Positions 60,005-61,971 of a DNA stretch of 61,971 nucleotides are shown here, in pieces (the first letter of the stretch is position 1; each line of letters begins with the position of its first letter). Source of the stretch: Sandaracinaceae bacterium (GTDB taxonomy: Bacteria > Myxococcota_A > Polyangia > Polyangiales > Sandaracinaceae); assembly GCA_004213565.1 (NCBI GenBank), contig SHBB01000002.1, positions 1 to 61,971 on the forward strand, read 5' to 3'. Both the position numbers and the translations under genes were made by a program. The notes below the pieces were generated by a model. That model was not told the DNA's origin. It did no database searches and saw only the letters and a list, made by a program, of their open reading frames with translations.

Positions 60005-61971
60005 TCAATCGAAGTCGTGGGGCATCCGACTGTCACCCATGTCGTGGAGAATCTTCTGCGACTGCTCCGCGTACGGCCGGTAGATTCCTCGCTCCACTCG
60101 TGTGCGGATCGCGTCCATGTCCGGTTCACGGCGCTCGAGCTGTTCGAGCTCTTCTCGCGCCTCTCTTAGGTGCAGTTCGTACATGGTACGGCGCCTCTGA
60201 CGTATTCTCGCAAGGACGGGCTCGAGCTGTGCTCTCAGCCGATCAGCCTGAGGCTTCACCCGCTGCCACTCACGAAAGTACGGCGCTGCCTGCTGAAACT
60301 CACCACGGCTCCGATGTTCTTGGCGCCGCCTCTGCGCTGTCCTCGCCTGCTCTTCGAGTTCCTCTAGCTGACGCAGCCGCTCCGGATCGGGTGCCAGCTC
60401 GCGCAGTTCCTGCTCTTGTGCATCAGCCGCCCGCTGGAGGTCGGCTTCGGAACGACCTGCGAGGCGCCGCTCGAGGCGCCGAATCTCGGATTCCAGCCGC
60501 GCGACGCGAGCATCCCGGGACTGCTCTTCAACTTCCCCCTGGACACGTTCGTCGAAGTCGCTGATTCTGTTCCGGACTTCTTGCTCTCCGGCTGTCGTGA
60601 GCCGTCCCGCTGTATAGCTGGTGAGGTCCTTGAGCGTCCGATGCGGCCGTGAATTGCCGCCGGTTCTCAGTTCCCTCAAGTTGTCGAGCACATCCGAAAG
60701 AAGCGGATATCGGCTGTCGCGATTCGCCTCGGTCAGAGTGGAGAACGGCGACGCACGAAAACCGTACCACTCCCTAGAAACTACGACATCTGCATCGATC
60801 TCCTGATCTCCATTCGGGAGGCGATCCCCAGGTCGATGAAAAGTAATCTTACGAAAGGCACGGCGCCTCGAATACGCTCTCTGCAACGACATTGGGTGAT
60901 ACTGGACGATCGAAACCAGCGGTTTAGAGCGAAGGCGGCCTCCGGCTCCATCGCCAATCTTCACTTCACCGCTACGCAGTCGCTTGATGTAGAACGGTCC
61001 CGCCTTGACCCATCGTGATGGCCCAGCCGTAAATGTAGTAACGCCGAATCTCTCATCGCGAAACTTGCTCTGGCGAAAGCTGCCAGAGGTATCGAAGACA
61101 AACAACTCGCCATGGGGTTCGACAGCGTATGAGCTGCCGGTCAGTGGGTTGTATGCGGAGATGAATCCTGCCACGGGTGGACCCTGAGGCGGCCGGCCAA
61201 CGGGCGGAGAACCTGGTTGTGTCGGATCGTATTGTGCGGTCATCTCGTATCGATCAGTAGGCTCCGACATGAGCCGGTCGGGACGAGTAAGAAAGACCCA
61301 GCTGTATACGTGGCCGTTCAGCGCGATTGTGCTCAGCTTACCGCGGGCGTAGTCCATGATTCGCTCGGCTGGGATCTCGTGCTCCTCGTCATCCGCCTGA
61401 ATACGCTCGCCGACTAGTCGGATGATTGCCATCGTCTGCAGGTCGTTGACGCTGCTGATGTCGGCGAGGCCACTACGGACGGCAACCTGCTGGGTTGTCG
61501 ATGCACGGTCGCTGCGGGGACCGAAGAGCATCCTGGGGGCGAAGTAATCGTGGTCGGAGGTGCGTACCAAGGGGTCGTCTTCGGGAAACAGCGCGGCGTG
61601 ACTATTCGGAGAGCCGCCCCGTTGCCATCCTTCGGGAAGATCGAGCATGTAGTAGGCGAGGGTGAGCGACGAGGGGTTGCAGGACCAACCACCAGTCAGC
61701 CGCTCACATCCGGCGCGCTGCATGGACACGACGGCGTCATGGTGGGGAACGTTCATCCCTACCCCCCACTGAAGCTCTTGAAAGCAGAAGCGGTCACCAC
61801 CCAGTCGCCCAGATGCCGGGTTTCGGTGGGCACCCCCATAGATCATTCCACGCGCATAGATCTGCTTGCCCAGCAGCGCGGCCCTGTTGCATCGGCGCAA
61901 GCGACTGTCGGGGGCGAACGGTTTCTGCGGATCGAGCGAGTAGTGGCTTCCGATCGCCGCGTTCAGGATGA
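60005..61971 (-). CDS. Large protein of unknown function, 5' end outside the window
   Basis: The frame ends with TGA at 60005-60007 and is still open at the right edge (reading ILNAAIGSHYSLDPQKPFAP at its upstream limit), so the start is missing and at least ~655 residues are coded. The N-terminal two thirds is globular with many aromatic residues (GVGMNVPHHDAVVSMQRAGC, GHVYSWVFLTRPDRLM, GPFYIKRLRSGEVKIGDG). The last ~200 residues are a charged coiled coil (EIRRLERRLAGRSEADLQRA). I recognise no family. GC is lower than in neighbouring genes (about 55% in one counted line), suggesting transfer. Convergent with the T6SS operon, it may be an effector or phage-like protein; this is a guess. Confidence 0.75.
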   Translation of the reverse strand, partial: ILNAAIGSHYSLDPQKPFAPDSRLRRCNRAALLGKQIYARGMIYGGAHRNPASGRLGGDRFCFQELQWGVGMNVPHHDAVVSMQRAGCERLTGGWSCNPSSLTLAYYMLDLPEGWQRGGSPNSHAALFPEDDPLVRTSDHDYFAPRMLFGPRSDRASTTQQVAVRSGLADISSVNDLQTMAIIRLVGERIQADDEEHEIPAERIMDYARGKLSTIALNGHVYSWVFLTRPDRLMSEPTDRYEMTAQYDPTQPGSPPVGRPPQGPPVAGFISAYNPLTGSSYAVEPHGELFVFDTSGSFRQSKFRDERFGVTTFTAGPSRWVKAGPFYIKRLRSGEVKIGDGAGGRLRSKPLVSIVQYHPMSLQRAYSRRRAFRKITFHRPGDRLPNGDQEIDADVVVSREWYGFRASPFSTLTEANRDSRYPLLSDVLDNLRELRTGGNSRPHRTLKDLTSYTAGRLTTAGEQEVRNRISDFDERVQGEVEEQSRDARVARLESEIRRLERRLAGRSEADLQRAADAQEQELRELAPDPERLRQLEELEEQARTAQRRRQEHRSRGEFQQAAPYFREWQRVKPQADRLRAQLEPVLARIRQRRRTMYELHLREAREELEQLERREPDMDAIRTRVERGIYRPYAEQSQKILHDMGDSRMPHDFD

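Noticed and set aside
1-61971. CRISPR arrays, tRNA/rRNA genes, insertion sequences or integrases
   Set aside because: I saw no regularly spaced repeats, cloverleaf sequences, rRNA stretches, transposase or integrase motifs; short repeats found are gene-end duplicates.

Overview
The window is uniformly GC-rich, with strong G/C third-position bias, ATGA/GTGA/TGATG gene overlaps and frequent GTG starts. It carries families common in large deltaproteobacterial (myxobacterial, Polyangiales/Sandaracinus-like) genomes: RCC1-repeat and FG-GAP lipoproteins, DUF2169/ketosynthase-like/VgrG clusters and polymorphic-toxin immunity genes. A myxobacterium is therefore the best guess. No rRNA, tRNA or core housekeeping gene is present to fix the taxonomy.

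Region 1 (1-33.5 kb) is a defence island. Bases 1-18109 hold a complete-order type 2 BREX (phage growth limitation, Pgl) locus, all on the plus strand: pglW (5' end cut by the window), pglX, an inserted two-gene AAA ATPase plus PD-(D/E)XK-like nuclease pair, pglY, pglZ, brxD and brxHI. On the same strand and closely spaced, 18191-29405 holds a second group that is not part of canonical BREX. It comprises a PD-(D/E)XK (HSDR_N-like) domain fused to a STAND-like NTPase and a long helical tail, a SNF2-family helicase, an Mre11/SbcD/YhaO-like phosphoesterase and a YhaN/SbcC-like coiled-coil ATPase. The last three genes overlap and look translationally coupled. Converging on them is a pair of overlapping DUF262 genes (29466-33454, minus), the second with an HNH/DUF1524-like motif, so a GmrSD-like restriction module. 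The nuclease-STAND/SNF2/YhaO/YhaN group is the best candidate here for an undescribed defence system.

Region 2 (33.5-45.2 kb) is a rearranged accessory stretch of small effector, immunity and lipoprotein genes. It has a DUF3396 (type VI immunity family) gene overlapping a Cys/His-rich putative effector-associated gene, two propeller-like genes, two paralogous RCC1-repeat genes, a SUKH/SMI1 immunity gene next to an apparent toxin-tail remnant, and a DarT-like gene. The two ends of that DarT-like gene also occur as isolated fragments at 33.53 and 35.87 kb. Several gene fragments mark recombination junctions.

Region 3 (45.2-60 kb) is one long plus-strand operon of type VI secretion spike and effector-loading genes: a HEAT-repeat protein, DUF2169, a thiolase-fold ketosynthase-like protein, three different VgrG proteins in tandem, a small T6SS-associated protein, a DUF4150 PAAR-like tip and an FG-GAP lipoprotein. 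No sheath, tube, baseplate or ClpV gene is in the window, so this is an orphan or auxiliary spike cluster. At the right edge, a large protein of unknown function with lower GC runs on the minus strand out of the window.

Functions are inferred from motifs read by eye. No database search was possible.
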